A stretch of 32,033 bases of DNA from an uncultured Collinsella sp. (GCA_902388545.1 CABMPS010000001.1:1-32033), one strand, 5' to 3'. Positions 1 through 7,639 are shown, counted from the first letter of the stretch. A program made the numbers and translations. The notes: generated by a model from the letters alone, not told the origin.

Positions 1-863
1 TGCAGGGAGGAAAACCAGCAGTCCCTGTCTTTGTGGGAATCACACCCCAGTGCAGGAAGCTCGGGATCGTCAGTCCAGATGCAGGCCATGACGCCCGGGG
101 CGATGAACGTGGCGACGTCGTCGATGTGACCGTTGGTCTCCTCGGGGTCGATGCCCTCCTTGACCCAGATGACCTTCTCGACACCCAGGTAATCCTTGAG
201 GTGCTCGTCCATATAGGCGCGAAGCTCCTCACTCCAGGGCTCAAACTTCCTCTTGAACTTGGGCCAGATGGACTCGGAATCCTCTTCCTCCTCCAGAACC
301 GCAGAGCAGGTGCGGCCCGGGGAAAGCAGGCACTGGTCGGTCACGACCACGGTACCTTCGCCGTCGACGGTGATGGAACCGCCCTCGAGGATCATGTCAT
401 CGGGACGATAGCGACGGCAGCCGGAGAGCTCAGCTATCTTAAGGGCGATCTGCTCGTCCTTGTCCCATGGGAAATAGAGGCCGTCGACGAGGCCGCCGTA
501 GGCGTTGAAGTGCCAGTGGTTGGCGCGCTTATCGCCCTTGCCGTTGATAACAAAAGTGGCAGCGGTGTCACGGAACCAAGCGTCGTCGGTGGTCATCTCG
601 ATAACGGTGACGTTTTCGTCGTTCTCGAAGAAGGCCTTGCAGTTGGCGTAGTCAGCCTGGTTGGCGCACATGGTGACCGGGGTGAACTCGGCGATGGCGC
701 GAGCGATGGCGGCATACTGCCTCTGAGCCGGCTTGGCGCCGTGGGCCCAGGTGTCGGTGCGGTGGGGCCAACCCATCCACACGCGATCCTGCGGGGCAAA
801 CTCAGCAGGCATAAAGAAACCGTCGGCCTTGGGGGTGGACTCGGACTCGGTAATCGTGCGCAT
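1..863 (-). CDS. aguA: Agmatine deiminase, partial (3' end beyond window)
   Basis: Agmatine deiminases of the peptidyl-arginine-deiminase superfamily hydrolyse agmatine to N-carbamoylputrescine and ammonia in the cytoplasm. The frame opens at an ATG at 863 preceded by GGAGG, and stays open to base 1, giving about 287 residues of a family usually near 365-380. The N-terminal half matches the family well: the DGFFMPAEF start, the GWPHRTDTW segment, DDAWFRDTAATFV, the FNAYGGLVDGLYFPWDKD block, and ETNGHIDDVATFIAPGV, which carries the conserved His-Val/Ile-Asp region. The catalytic Cys near the C terminus would lie outside the window. The last 20 or so residues before the edge (about bases 1-62) do not resemble the expected family sequence after WTDDP, so a junction or frameshift there is possible. 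The intergenic region upstream holds a two-hairpin repeat and a structured element. No partner genes for putrescine synthesis are visible. Confidence 0.85.
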   Translation of the reverse strand, partial: MRTITESESTPKADGFFMPAEFAPQDRVWMGWPHRTDTWAHGAKPAQRQYAAIARAIAEFTPVTMCANQADYANCKAFFENDENVTVIEMTTDDAWFRDTAATFVINGKGDKRANHWHFNAYGGLVDGLYFPWDKDEQIALKIAELSGCRRYRPDDMILEGGSITVDGEGTVVVTDQCLLSPGRTCSAVLEEEEDSESIWPKFKRKFEPWSEELRAYMDEHLKDYLGVEKVIWVKEGIDPEETNGHIDDVATFIAPGVMACIWTDDPELPALGCDSHKDRDCWFSSL

Positions 864-889
864 AAGGCTTCCTCCAAATCGAACGACCA

Positions 890-950
890 TTGTCTCGATC
901 TGTAACATCTAGGGGCCGAATCCCCGTCTTGTTGTTACAGATCGAGACAA
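890..950. repeat. Long inverted repeat, family copy 1A
   Basis: Left arm 890-906 (TTGTCTCGATCTGTAAC) and right arm 934-950 are perfect reverse complements over 17 bp, separated by a 27-bp loop that itself contains a small GGGG/CCCC hairpin. Related copies occur at 974-1028, 25903-25965, 25987-26043 and 30721-30781. It sits upstream of aguA. There is no T-run typical of a terminator. Confidence 0.9.
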
Positions 951-973
951 ACCGTATGGCTCGGGACAAACAA

Positions 974-1028
974 TCTCAATCTATAACAGATAGAGGCGAT
1001 TTTGCCAGCCATATGTTACAGATTGAGA
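974..1028. repeat. Long inverted repeat, family copy 1B
   Basis: Left arm 974-988 (TCTCAATCTATAACA) and right arm 1014-1028 (TGTTACAGATTGAGA) pair with one mismatch around a 25-bp loop. Together with copy 1A and the linker 951-973 (containing TATGGCTCGGGACAAACAA) it forms a two-hairpin composite that recurs at 25903-26043. Confidence 0.88.
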
Positions 1029-1059
1029 TAAACGTAAAAACCACCACGAAGGGGCTCGA

Positions 1060-1196
1060 GTTACGCGGTTTTGCCAAACCGCGTAACGGCTCGACGCTGC
1101 AAGCGCCCTAGGCGGCAATCTGACGTTCAATCGTCGGTCGCGTACCGAAGTACGCTTCCCTCCTCTTTCACGTCACCTTGCTCGTCTAGGGGCGCT
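1060..1196 (-). ncRNA. Candidate structured RNA or palindromic element downstream of the ABC permease gene
   Basis: Read on the minus strand this stretch can fold into nested helices. An outer stem pairs 1186-1196 (AGCGCCCCTAG) with 1102-1111 (CTAGGGCGCT), with one bulged C. Inside it TGACG (1171-1175) pairs with CGTCA (1121-1125). Inside that is a 6-bp hairpin at 1140-1155, GCGTAC-TTCG-GTACGC, which has the very stable cUUCGg tetraloop. A separate 12-bp hairpin with a 4-nt loop follows at 1060-1087. It starts 46 nt after the permease stop codon, so it could be a 3'-UTR element, a small RNA or a mobile palindrome. The strand is inferred from the UUCG loop. No known RNA family was recognised. 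Confidence 0.4.
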
Positions 1197-1241
1197 TTCG
1201 CTGATTTATGCTCAACCTGCGAATGTTTTGCTTTGAGTCGG

Positions 1242-3479
1242 CTATTCGCTGTAGCGGGTGGCGATGGCAGCTTGTACCATGCCGGCGCTCATGAGGTACG
1301 TTACCAGGAAGTAGCCACCATAGGCCGCCAGGAAAATCGCGCAGGTGAGGCCCACGGTGCCGCCGATGCTCATATCGCCGAATACGCTCACCAGCTCGAT
1401 GATCACCTTGAGCGCCACAAAGGAGTGCGCCAGGCCCACTGCCAGCGGGAACAGAAAGAATACCGCTTGCTGCGCCATCACCGAATGGCGAATCTGGCGG
1501 TCGTCACAGCCGATCTGTGCCAGCACACGATAGCTGCGGCTGCCGTCGGCCACATTGGAGAGCTGCTGGATCGATAGGATTGCCGCGCACGCAACGACCA
1601 GTACAAAGCCAATGTAGATGGCCAGATAGCTAATCATGCCGTTCATCTGCGCTGCTTGCGTGTACATCTCGGAACGCGTGATGAAGACTCCCCACGACCC
1701 CGGCTCCTTGCCGTCAACGAGCAGATTGTCGAGCAAGGTGTATTTAATGCTCTCGTCTGCCTCGGTCGTATCCATCCCCTGTTTGTAGTTAACGAGCAGA
1801 TTACTGGAATACGGCTGCAGGTTAAGCTGGGACAGCAGTTCATCGGCTACGACCACGGTACCGGGATTGCTGCCCATCGCCGAGTTGGCGATGGCCGCCG
1901 TGTCCTCGTCCGACTTATCGGTTGCGGGCTTGAGCTCATGCCCGCCCAAGGTGAGGGCATGGCCGCCGGCCATGTATTTGGTGTACAGGTCGCCCAGCTC
2001 ACCGCCCATATCACACGTAAGCAAGTACTGGTCCCGGCCAATGCTCACCAGCTCCTCGCCCATCATCTGGCGCAATTTGTTGTACTGGCTCGCCGGCGTC
2101 ACAAACAGACCCATCGCATCGGCGTTGCTTCCCTCGAGCGCCTTGGGAAGCTTTTCGCCCATGGCCTTGCACATCTCACCCGCCACCACCGAGGGGCCCG
2201 AGCCGCCAAGCGGGTAACTCAGATACGAATCGATCTGCACATGTTCACCGGCAACATCGGCGATATTGACCTTCTTGCCGGTCTCGTCGTTGTTGTCCGC
2301 CGACTTGCCCTTAATACCGTCTGCAACGTTATCGGGATCTTTACGATCGCCATGCCATGCAGCGTACAAATCGACCGTTGCATCGGCCAGCACCATGCGA
2401 TCGGCCTCAGACGGATTGACATACTCCTTGTAGTAGTCGAGCGTTTCGGGCGTGTAATAGACATACGTCTGAGACACGTCAACAGGGTTATAGCGCTCCA
2501 GGTTTTCGTTCATCACGTTGGCAATCGACATACCGCAGGTCACCGAGGTAATGGCCAAAAACAGAATCATCGCGATGACGCCCATCGAAAAGCACACCGT
2601 GTTGACCTTGGCCGCAAGCTGGCGCACGGTAAACATGTTGAGGCCGCGCCAGTACACGCCGCGCAGGCTCTGCAGCAGCTTGATGAGCATGCCCGAGAGT
2701 CCCCAGAACAGCGCAAAGGTACCCACTGTAACCATAGCGGTCGTAATGCCAAACTGGCTCATGGCCTCTTGCAGCTTGCTGTCCGTCGCAGTCAGCGGGA
2801 ACCCATCACGTAGCAGACGGTAATAGGCCACGCCCACAAGCGCCACGCCCACGGCAAAGATGGCAATCGCGATCCAGGGGTTGCGCGTCTTGATGCTCTC
2901 GTTGCGACGCTCGGCACCCATGAGCTCAATGAGCCTGGTGCGGCGCACGGCGCGAAGGTTCAGCAGCAGCGTGAGCACAAACATCACGAGCATGCAGGCA
3001 AGGGTCAGGTTGAACGCATGCACCGAGAAAAAGAAGTGGAAATTAGCGATCTGTGTCTTAAAGAGCGAGGCCGTAAAGAACGTCATGAGCTGGGAGAGCC
3101 CCACGCCCAGCACAATGCCGGCGACAAAAGCGCCGACCGAAACAAATACGGTCTCGAGCGCCATGATCGTGGCGACGCGCCCGCGGCGCATGCCGAGCAC
3201 CTGGTACAGGCCGAACTCCTTTTTGCGGCGCTTCATGATGAAGTTGTTGGCATACACCATCAAAAAGGCCATGACGCCGGCCAAAAAGCACGTCAGGTAG
3301 CCGAGCATGCTGCCCATGAGCTCGGACAGTCCCTCCTCCTTGATGCCGGCAATGTCGACCTGCATCGAGACGGTGTTGAAGGCATAGAAGACCGTGACGC
3401 CCAAGGTGAGCGTCAGCAAGTAGACAAGGTAATCGCGGCCGGCGCGGCGGACGTTGCCCCAAGCGAGTTTACAGAGCAT
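1242..3479 (-). CDS. FtsX-like permease of a Bce/Vex-type ABC transporter
   Basis: Membrane subunit of a MacB/BceB-class ABC transporter. These systems typically confer resistance to cell-wall-active peptides or extrude lipids or peptides. The protein has about 745 residues. N-terminal transmembrane segments (about residues 16-36, 58-78, 108-130, 148-170) are followed by more in the 200-330 region. A large extracytoplasmic domain follows (about 340-610), and three C-terminal transmembrane segments end in ATRYSE. This long domain before the last helices is the BceB pattern. The ATG at 3479 is preceded by GAGGG at a good distance; a GTG at 3491 is an alternative and would add four residues. It overlaps the stop of the ATPase gene by 11 bp, which indicates translational coupling. 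No histidine kinase or response regulator gene is adjacent, unlike classical BceRSAB loci, so the substrate stays unknown. Confidence 0.88.
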   Translation of the reverse strand: MLCKLAWGNVRRAGRDYLVYLLTLTLGVTVFYAFNTVSMQVDIAGIKEEGLSELMGSMLGYLTCFLAGVMAFLMVYANNFIMKRRKKEFGLYQVLGMRRGRVATIMALETVFVSVGAFVAGIVLGVGLSQLMTFFTASLFKTQIANFHFFFSVHAFNLTLACMLVMFVLTLLLNLRAVRRTRLIELMGAERRNESIKTRNPWIAIAIFAVGVALVGVAYYRLLRDGFPLTATDSKLQEAMSQFGITTAMVTVGTFALFWGLSGMLIKLLQSLRGVYWRGLNMFTVRQLAAKVNTVCFSMGVIAMILFLAITSVTCGMSIANVMNENLERYNPVDVSQTYVYYTPETLDYYKEYVNPSEADRMVLADATVDLYAAWHGDRKDPDNVADGIKGKSADNNDETGKKVNIADVAGEHVQIDSYLSYPLGGSGPSVVAGEMCKAMGEKLPKALEGSNADAMGLFVTPASQYNKLRQMMGEELVSIGRDQYLLTCDMGGELGDLYTKYMAGGHALTLGGHELKPATDKSDEDTAAIANSAMGSNPGTVVVADELLSQLNLQPYSSNLLVNYKQGMDTTEADESIKYTLLDNLLVDGKEPGSWGVFITRSEMYTQAAQMNGMISYLAIYIGFVLVVACAAILSIQQLSNVADGSRSYRVLAQIGCDDRQIRHSVMAQQAVFFLFPLAVGLAHSFVALKVIIELVSVFGDMSIGGTVGLTCAIFLAAYGGYFLVTYLMSAGMVQAAIATRYSE

Positions 3480-4254
3480 CGGAGCCCTCACCGCCCATCA
3501 TGGCAACGACCTCCATAATGCGGTCGAAGAACTCTCGTCGGTCGGTGTCGCCGCGGCGCAGCTCGGTGAAAATCTTGCCGTCGCGGATAAACAGCACACG
3601 GCTCGTGTAGCTGGCGGCAAAGCTGTCGTGCGTGACCATGAGCACGGTGGCGCGCAGGCGGCGGTTGAGGGCCTCTAGGCTCTCGAGCAGCAGGCGGGCG
3701 CTCTTGGAATCGAGGGCGCCGGTGGGCTCGTCGGCCATGATCATAGTTGGGTCGGTGACGAGTGCGCGAGCCGCGGCAACGCGCTGTTGCTGACCGCCGG
3801 ACATCTGGTAGGGATACTTGTCGAGCACCTGACTGATAGACAGACGCGCGGCTACATCCTGCACGCGGGTCGAGATCTCTGCCGAGTTTGTGCGGGCGAT
3901 GGTGAGCGGCAGGGCGATGTTCTCGCGTGCCGTGAGCGTATCGAGCAGGTTGGAATCCTGGAAGATAAAGCCCAGCTCCTCGCGGCGGAACTGCGAGAGC
4001 TTGGCCTGCTTCATGCGCGTAACGTCCTGCCCGTTGATGCGGATGGTGCCGCTCGTGGCGCTATCGATGGTTGAGACGCAGTTGAGCAACGTCGACTTGC
4101 CCGAGCCCGAGGCGCCCATGATGCCAACGAATTCGCCGCGGTTGACGGTAAAGCTGACGTCGTTGAGCGCGCGGGTCACGTTTCCCAACGCTCCATATAC
4201 CTTTTCGAGATGCGCGACCTCCAGTACCGGGGTCGCCATGTGCGTGGTTTGCAT
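3469..4254 (-). CDS. ABC transporter ATP-binding protein (MacB/BceA class)
   Basis: Cytoplasmic ATPase that energises the FtsX-like permease encoded immediately downstream. The 261-residue length is typical. Visible motifs are Walker A GASGSGKST (residues 47-55), the Q-loop FIFQD (97-100 region), the signature MSGGQQQR (151-158), Walker B MIMADEP (171-177) and the switch His in VTHD (209). The start at 4254 has AAAGGA six bases upstream. The last 11 bases overlap the start of the permease, so the two form one operon. The promoter lies in 4255-4402, shared with the divergent NUDIX-Vsr gene; a MerR-like dyad is found there. Family membership is clear. Peptide-antibiotic detoxification is inference from the permease architecture only. 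Confidence 0.93.
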   Translation of the reverse strand: MQTTHMATPVLEVAHLEKVYGALGNVTRALNDVSFTVNRGEFVGIMGASGSGKSTLLNCVSTIDSATSGTIRINGQDVTRMKQAKLSQFRREELGFIFQDSNLLDTLTARENIALPLTIARTNSAEISTRVQDVAARLSISQVLDKYPYQMSGGQQQRVAAARALVTDPTMIMADEPTGALDSKSARLLLESLEALNRRLRATVLMVTHDSFAASYTSRVLFIRDGKIFTELRRGDTDRREFFDRIMEVVAMMGGEGSDAL

Positions 4255-4335
4255 ACCGAGTCCTTTCTTGCGATTAGTCTACGGCATCTATAGTCGCAGG
4301 GAGCCGAGTCGGCTACCATCGATATGGCTTACGCT

Positions 4336-4366
4336 TGCCTTACCGTTGTGTAAGGTACGGGTAGCT
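4336..4366. promoter_or_regulatory. MerR-type operator/promoter candidate
   Basis: The dyad CCTTAC-CGTTGT-GTAAGG (4338-4355) lies in the divergent intergenic region. On the plus strand it follows directly on TTGCCT (4336), and a 19-bp spacer would place the -10 at about 4361. MerR-family regulators bind such dyads inside an over-long 19-20 bp spacer. No merR gene is in the window. It could control the ABC operon, the NUDIX-Vsr gene, or both. Confidence 0.42.
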
Positions 4367-4402
4367 AGCCTGTCACTTGTTGATGTTGAGAGAGGACTCC
4401 TT

Positions 4403-5389
4403 TTGAAAACTGTTCATGTTGCCGCTGGGATCATTCGCAAGGAAGGATCCGACGAGCTGCTTGCCGTGCAGCGCGGCTACGGCGACATGCAGGGACTTTG
4501 GGAATTCCCAGGCGGCAAGCTCATGCGCGGCGAGACGCCCGAAGACGCCGTGCGCCGCGAGCTCATGGAAGAGCTGCAGGTGAAGGTCACCAACCTGCGT
4601 GACTTCTACACCGTTGAGTACGACTACCCCGATTTCCATCTCTCCATGGAGTGCTACTACTGCTCGCTCGCCGATGAATCCGATGAGCCCCAGAAGCACG
4701 ACCGCCAGCTCGATATCCGCTGGATTCCGCGCACCTCGCTTGCCACGGTGGAATGGATGCCCGCAGACAAGGGGCTCATCGATGCCCTGATTGAGCTGAA
4801 GGAAGACCGGCTTGAGGCAAGCTCCGCTGATGACGCCGCGCCCAACACAGCCGACAAACCCACCGCCAAACCCAAGCGCGCACCTAAGCGCCGTAGCAAA
4901 AAACGCCCCAAACCAGGTCTGCTCGACGGCATCGATACCTCGGACCTCTCCGCTGACGAGCGCGAACTGGTCCGCCGTCGCGCCGCCATCAAAAAGTCCA
5001 TGAAGGGCAACAAACGCGCCAATACCAAGCCCGAGCTGCTCGTCCGCCAGCGCCTGCGGGCAGCAGGCCTTACGGGATACCGTCTGGAATGGAAGGTGCC
5101 CGGCAAGCCCGACATCGCCTTCCCCGGCCGCAAGATCGCCATCTTCGTCAACGGTTGCTTTTGGCACCGCTGCCCCAAGTGCAACCCAAGCCAGCCCAAG
5201 CGCAACGTTGAGTTTTGGGAGGCAAAGTTCCGTCGCAACGTCGAGCGCGACCGTGCTGCTGTGGCAGCGCTCACTCAAATGGGCTGGACGCCCATAACCA
5301 TCTGGGAATGCGAACTCAAAAAAGACCGCATCGACGCCACGATGGAAAAGGTCATCGAGCAGGTGCGCGCCACAGAGCCGCAGCGCTAA
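4403..5389 (+). CDS. NUDIX hydrolase - Vsr endonuclease fusion protein
   Basis: A two-domain protein of 328 residues. Residues 1-135 form a MutT-like NUDIX domain with the box at 38-60 (GKLMRGE...RRELMEEL); the usual Gly after EE is replaced by Leu-Gln. Such domains hydrolyse damaged or unwanted nucleoside triphosphates. A basic, Pro/Lys/Arg-rich linker spans about 137-172. Residues about 190-310 match very-short-patch repair endonucleases, with TKPELLVRQ, the catalytic Asp in GKPDI (D237), GCFWHRCPKC (251-260, probable zinc site) and WECEL. Vsr nicks T:G mismatches that arise from deamination of 5-methylcytosine. The best start is TTG at 4403 with AGAGG seven bases upstream; no in-frame ATG has a ribosome site. 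No cytosine methyltransferase gene is in the window. The frame runs unbroken through both domains, so the fusion is seen directly. Confidence 0.88.
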   Translation: MKTVHVAAGIIRKEGSDELLAVQRGYGDMQGLWEFPGGKLMRGETPEDAVRRELMEELQVKVTNLRDFYTVEYDYPDFHLSMECYYCSLADESDEPQKHDRQLDIRWIPRTSLATVEWMPADKGLIDALIELKEDRLEASSADDAAPNTADKPTAKPKRAPKRRSKKRPKPGLLDGIDTSDLSADERELVRRRAAIKKSMKGNKRANTKPELLVRQRLRAAGLTGYRLEWKVPGKPDIAFPGRKIAIFVNGCFWHRCPKCNPSQPKRNVEFWEAKFRRNVERDRAAVAALTQMGWTPITIWECELKKDRIDATMEKVIEQVRATEPQR

Positions 5390-5642
5390 CAGCGAGCATT
5401 CACACGCTACGCACGTCCGCGCCACATCCACGTCACAAACCTTAGAAAGCCCTTAAGCTCAAAACCTTTCAAGAGTGTTACTCGATACCTCTGACCTGCA
5501 GTTTCATCGTAACACCAAACCAGGTTAAGCCTTTCTTTAGCGCTTCTTTGCGGCAGCCGCGGCATAATGTAGCCAGCGCACGGGACCTAGCAGCAAACCC
5601 CGAGCGCATCCTTTTGGTGGATATCGAGGAGGCCGCAAAAGC

Positions 5643-5852
5643 ATGCATTCTTCCAATGACGCAGCACAGCAGCCATCCCTAAAACATGCAAACCTTTTCT
5701 CCTTCCCCCCGACACAGAGAAACGGCCTCCTCGACTCCCCCACCACAAAAACCAAGCGCTCAGCCGATCAGAGCCTCAACTTACGAGCATCCTTCGAAAA
5801 GCTCCAAGCATCCCTAGACAAGGCGTTCCCCGAACAGGCAAGAGCAATCTAA
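5643..5852 (+). CDS. Possible small protein, 69 residues, unknown
   Basis: A short frame starting at an ATG with GAGGAGG about ten bases upstream, in the otherwise empty 5390-5877 interval. The product is hydrophilic, Ser/Gln/Lys-rich, ends SFEKLQASLDKAFPEQARAI, and has no membrane segment or motif that I recognise. It ends 25 bp before the AraC-type gene in the same direction. The spacing of the ribosome site is slightly long and the codon pattern is not distinctive, so it may be chance. The rest of the interval shows no clear terminator or gene. Confidence 0.3.
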   Translation: MHSSNDAAQQPSLKHANLFSFPPTQRNGLLDSPTTKTKRSADQSLNLRASFEKLQASLDKAFPEQARAI

Positions 5853-5861
5853 GCCCATCGC

Positions 5862-5872
5862 GCTTTATACTG
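5862..5872 (+). promoter_or_regulatory. Candidate -10 box for a leaderless araC-type transcript
   Basis: TATACT ends about six to seven bases before the ATG at 5878, and no Shine-Dalgarno sequence is visible. Transcription would begin at or next to the start codon. No convincing -35 was found. Confidence 0.35.
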
Positions 5873-5877
5873 ATGCC

Positions 5878-6816
5878 ATGCGAAACATGGATCACATAGA
5901 ATTGCACCGCGGAGGACGCGAGGAAGCGTTTCCCGAGACCGCCGAAGACTGGCCCTATATTGCCGAACGCGCAGAATTCGCTCGCTATCCGGGCAATTCC
6001 GTCCCCTGGCACTGGCATTCCGAAGTTGAGCTTTTCTATATGGAGCAGGGAGCGATTGACTATCGAACGCACGCGGCTCATGAGCACGTACGCTTTGAGG
6101 AAGGGTCCGCCGGCTTTATCAACGGCGGCGTTTTGCACAGCACGCTGCAATCACCCAATTCGGCGCCAGCCATTCAAATGCTGCATATCTTTCAGCCGTC
6201 GATGCTCGGCGATCCCGCGGGACGTCTCCAAAAGCGCTACATCAACCCATTGCTTCAATGTCGAGGCGTCGATGTGCTCAAATGGTCACCCACCAATCCC
6301 GACGATATGCCCTTTATCGATTTGCTGAAGAGCTCCTTTAGCCACGACCTTCAACGGCCGCAGAACGAGATGGCGCTTCGAAATAGTTTGTCAGAGCTCT
6401 GGATTCAGATTAACGCCAAGACCGAACCGCTCTTTTCTTCCGACGGCGCCTCTTGGATGACCAGCCGCGACGTACAGTTCAAGGCAATCCTGGACTTTAT
6501 CCGCGCAAACTATGCAGCCGCTATAGATGTGCCCCAGATGGCATCTGCAGCCGGCGTAAGCGAAAGAGAGTGTTACCGCATTATCGAAACTTGTGCAGGA
6601 ACGACCCCGGCGGCATATCTACGCGCATACCGCATAAACCGTGCTTGCGAACTTTTGGCACACACCACGAGAACGGTACAGACAGTCGCGCGCCAATGCG
6701 GATTTATAACAGCAAGCCATCTTGGCCAGGTATTTAAAGAACAAATGGGGTGCACTCCTTCGAGCTATCGAGCAGCGAGGCAGAATCTCGATAGCACCAG
6801 GCAGAAATCCCGCTAG
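5878..6816 (+). CDS. AraC-family transcriptional regulator with N-terminal cupin
   Basis: A DNA-binding regulator of 312 residues. The N-terminal part (about 35-110) is a cupin-like sensor fold with HWHSEVELFYMEQG and GFINGGVLHS, the pattern of sugar-sensing AraC proteins. The C-terminal 100 residues carry two helix-turn-helix motifs, VPQMASAAGVSERECYRI and VQTVARQCGFITASHLGQVF, ending in the typical GCTPSSYR. It precedes a HAD phosphatase gene by 56 bp on the same strand and may control it. An alternative ATG lies at codon 4. No ribosome site precedes either start, so translation may be leaderless. The effector is unknown; a sugar is plausible from the family and from the neighbourhood. Confidence 0.88.
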   Translation: MRNMDHIELHRGGREEAFPETAEDWPYIAERAEFARYPGNSVPWHWHSEVELFYMEQGAIDYRTHAAHEHVRFEEGSAGFINGGVLHSTLQSPNSAPAIQMLHIFQPSMLGDPAGRLQKRYINPLLQCRGVDVLKWSPTNPDDMPFIDLLKSSFSHDLQRPQNEMALRNSLSELWIQINAKTEPLFSSDGASWMTSRDVQFKAILDFIRANYAAAIDVPQMASAAGVSERECYRIIETCAGTTPAAYLRAYRINRACELLAHTTRTVQTVARQCGFITASHLGQVFKEQMGCTPSSYRAARQNLDSTRQKSR

Positions 6817-6872
6817 CCCTTCTTCTGTCACCGCATCAAACTTGCAGGCAAACAACAGAGAGGAGCAATCAT

Positions 6873-7496
6873 ATGAAGCACTTTGACCATATCGTATTTG
6901 ACGTTGATGGGACATTGGCAGATACAGAAGAAAGCGTTCTGTCATCGCTTGTCCAGATTGTCCAAGAAGAGACCAGCAAAACGCTTCCCCGACACGAGCT
7001 TGACTTTGCCCTCGGCATACCCGGCAAGGATGCCCTTGAGAAACTTGGGATCTACTCGCAGGCAACGTTGGATCGCTGGTGCCAAGTTGCCGCCAGCTTT
7101 AAAAGCACCATCAGCGTGTTTCCAGGTTTGCTTGAAGTCATCGCAACGCTCGCCGATAGCGGCTGCAAACTTGGCATCGTCTCCTCACGTGCGCGCGACG
7201 AATACGCAAAAGAAATTGCACCCCTTGGTTTCGATAAGTATTTTGAGCACATCATCCTTGTCGAAGACACAACCGAACATAAACCCGCACCCGCACCCAT
7301 GCTCGAATATCTCCGACGTGCGGGCGCGAATCCTGGCAACGTCGTCTACGTTGGCGACACCGTCTACGACGAACAATGCGCAACTTCAGCAGGGGTCAGT
7401 TTTGCCCGAGCAGCATGGGGATCACACCAAGATATCCCAAACGACACCTACAACCTCAAAACCCCCAACGACCTACTAACCCTAACAACCAAATAA
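6873..7496 (+). CDS. HAD-family phosphatase (phosphoglycolate-phosphatase-like)
   Basis: A cytoplasmic hydrolase of 207 residues in HAD subfamily IA. Motif I DVDGT (residues 10-14) supplies the nucleophile Asp10 and the acid Asp12. A helical cap follows (about 18-85). Motif II is in GIVSSRARDE, motif III is the Lys in EHKPAPAP, and motif IV is GDTVYDE. These enzymes dephosphorylate small phosphorylated metabolites such as phosphoglycolate or sugar phosphates; the sequence alone does not give the substrate. The start at 6873 has AGAGGAG six bases upstream. It follows the AraC-type gene at a short distance and is probably co-transcribed. A strong hairpin downstream (7702-7744) can end transcription from both sides. 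Confidence 0.87.
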   Translation: MKHFDHIVFDVDGTLADTEESVLSSLVQIVQEETSKTLPRHELDFALGIPGKDALEKLGIYSQATLDRWCQVAASFKSTISVFPGLLEVIATLADSGCKLGIVSSRARDEYAKEIAPLGFDKYFEHIILVEDTTEHKPAPAPMLEYLRRAGANPGNVVYVGDTVYDEQCATSAGVSFARAAWGSHQDIPNDTYNLKTPNDLLTLTTK

Positions 7497-7522
7497 CCCA
7501 CGCGCCCCACCCTTTCCGCCCC

Positions 7523-7639
7523 AACGCCACAAGGGCGATTGAGCAGGACGGCTTGGGCGGGCCCCCGTACTTAGTTTCCAAAATCATTCCGCAGCGCGAA
7601 GGCTTCTTATTATTTTCAGACCTAACGCCACAAGGGCGA
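7523..7639. repeat. Direct repeat pair AACGCCACAAGGGCGA
   Basis: The 16-bp sequence AACGCCACAAGGGCGA occurs at 7523-7538 and 7624-7639, 101 bp apart. Each copy is followed, after 18-21 bases, by a related G-rich stretch and then a CTTAGTTT-CCAA or CTTAGTT-CTCCAAT segment ending TTCCGCAG. The interval is therefore an imperfect tandem duplication of about 100 bp inside the non-coding region 7497-7818. Confidence 0.75.

Noticed and set aside
890..1030. CRISPR-like array from the repeated GTAAC/GTTAC units
   Set aside because: Units are inverted rather than direct, only two per locus, with no regular spacer-repeat series and no cas genes.
1038..1052. Terminator like the one at 9820
   Set aside because: Only one arm (AAACCACCACGAAGG) is present; no matching partner lies nearby.
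1656..2813. Long plus-strand open frame inside the permease gene
   Set aside because: Antisense to the FtsX-like permease, which has clear membrane segments and operon overlap.
5475..5515. GTGTTAC/GTAACAC dyad with a 27-bp spacer, similar to the repeat family
   Set aside because: The arms are in the opposite sense (GTGTTAC first) and only 7 bp long, with no TCTCGATC part, so it is probably coincidence.
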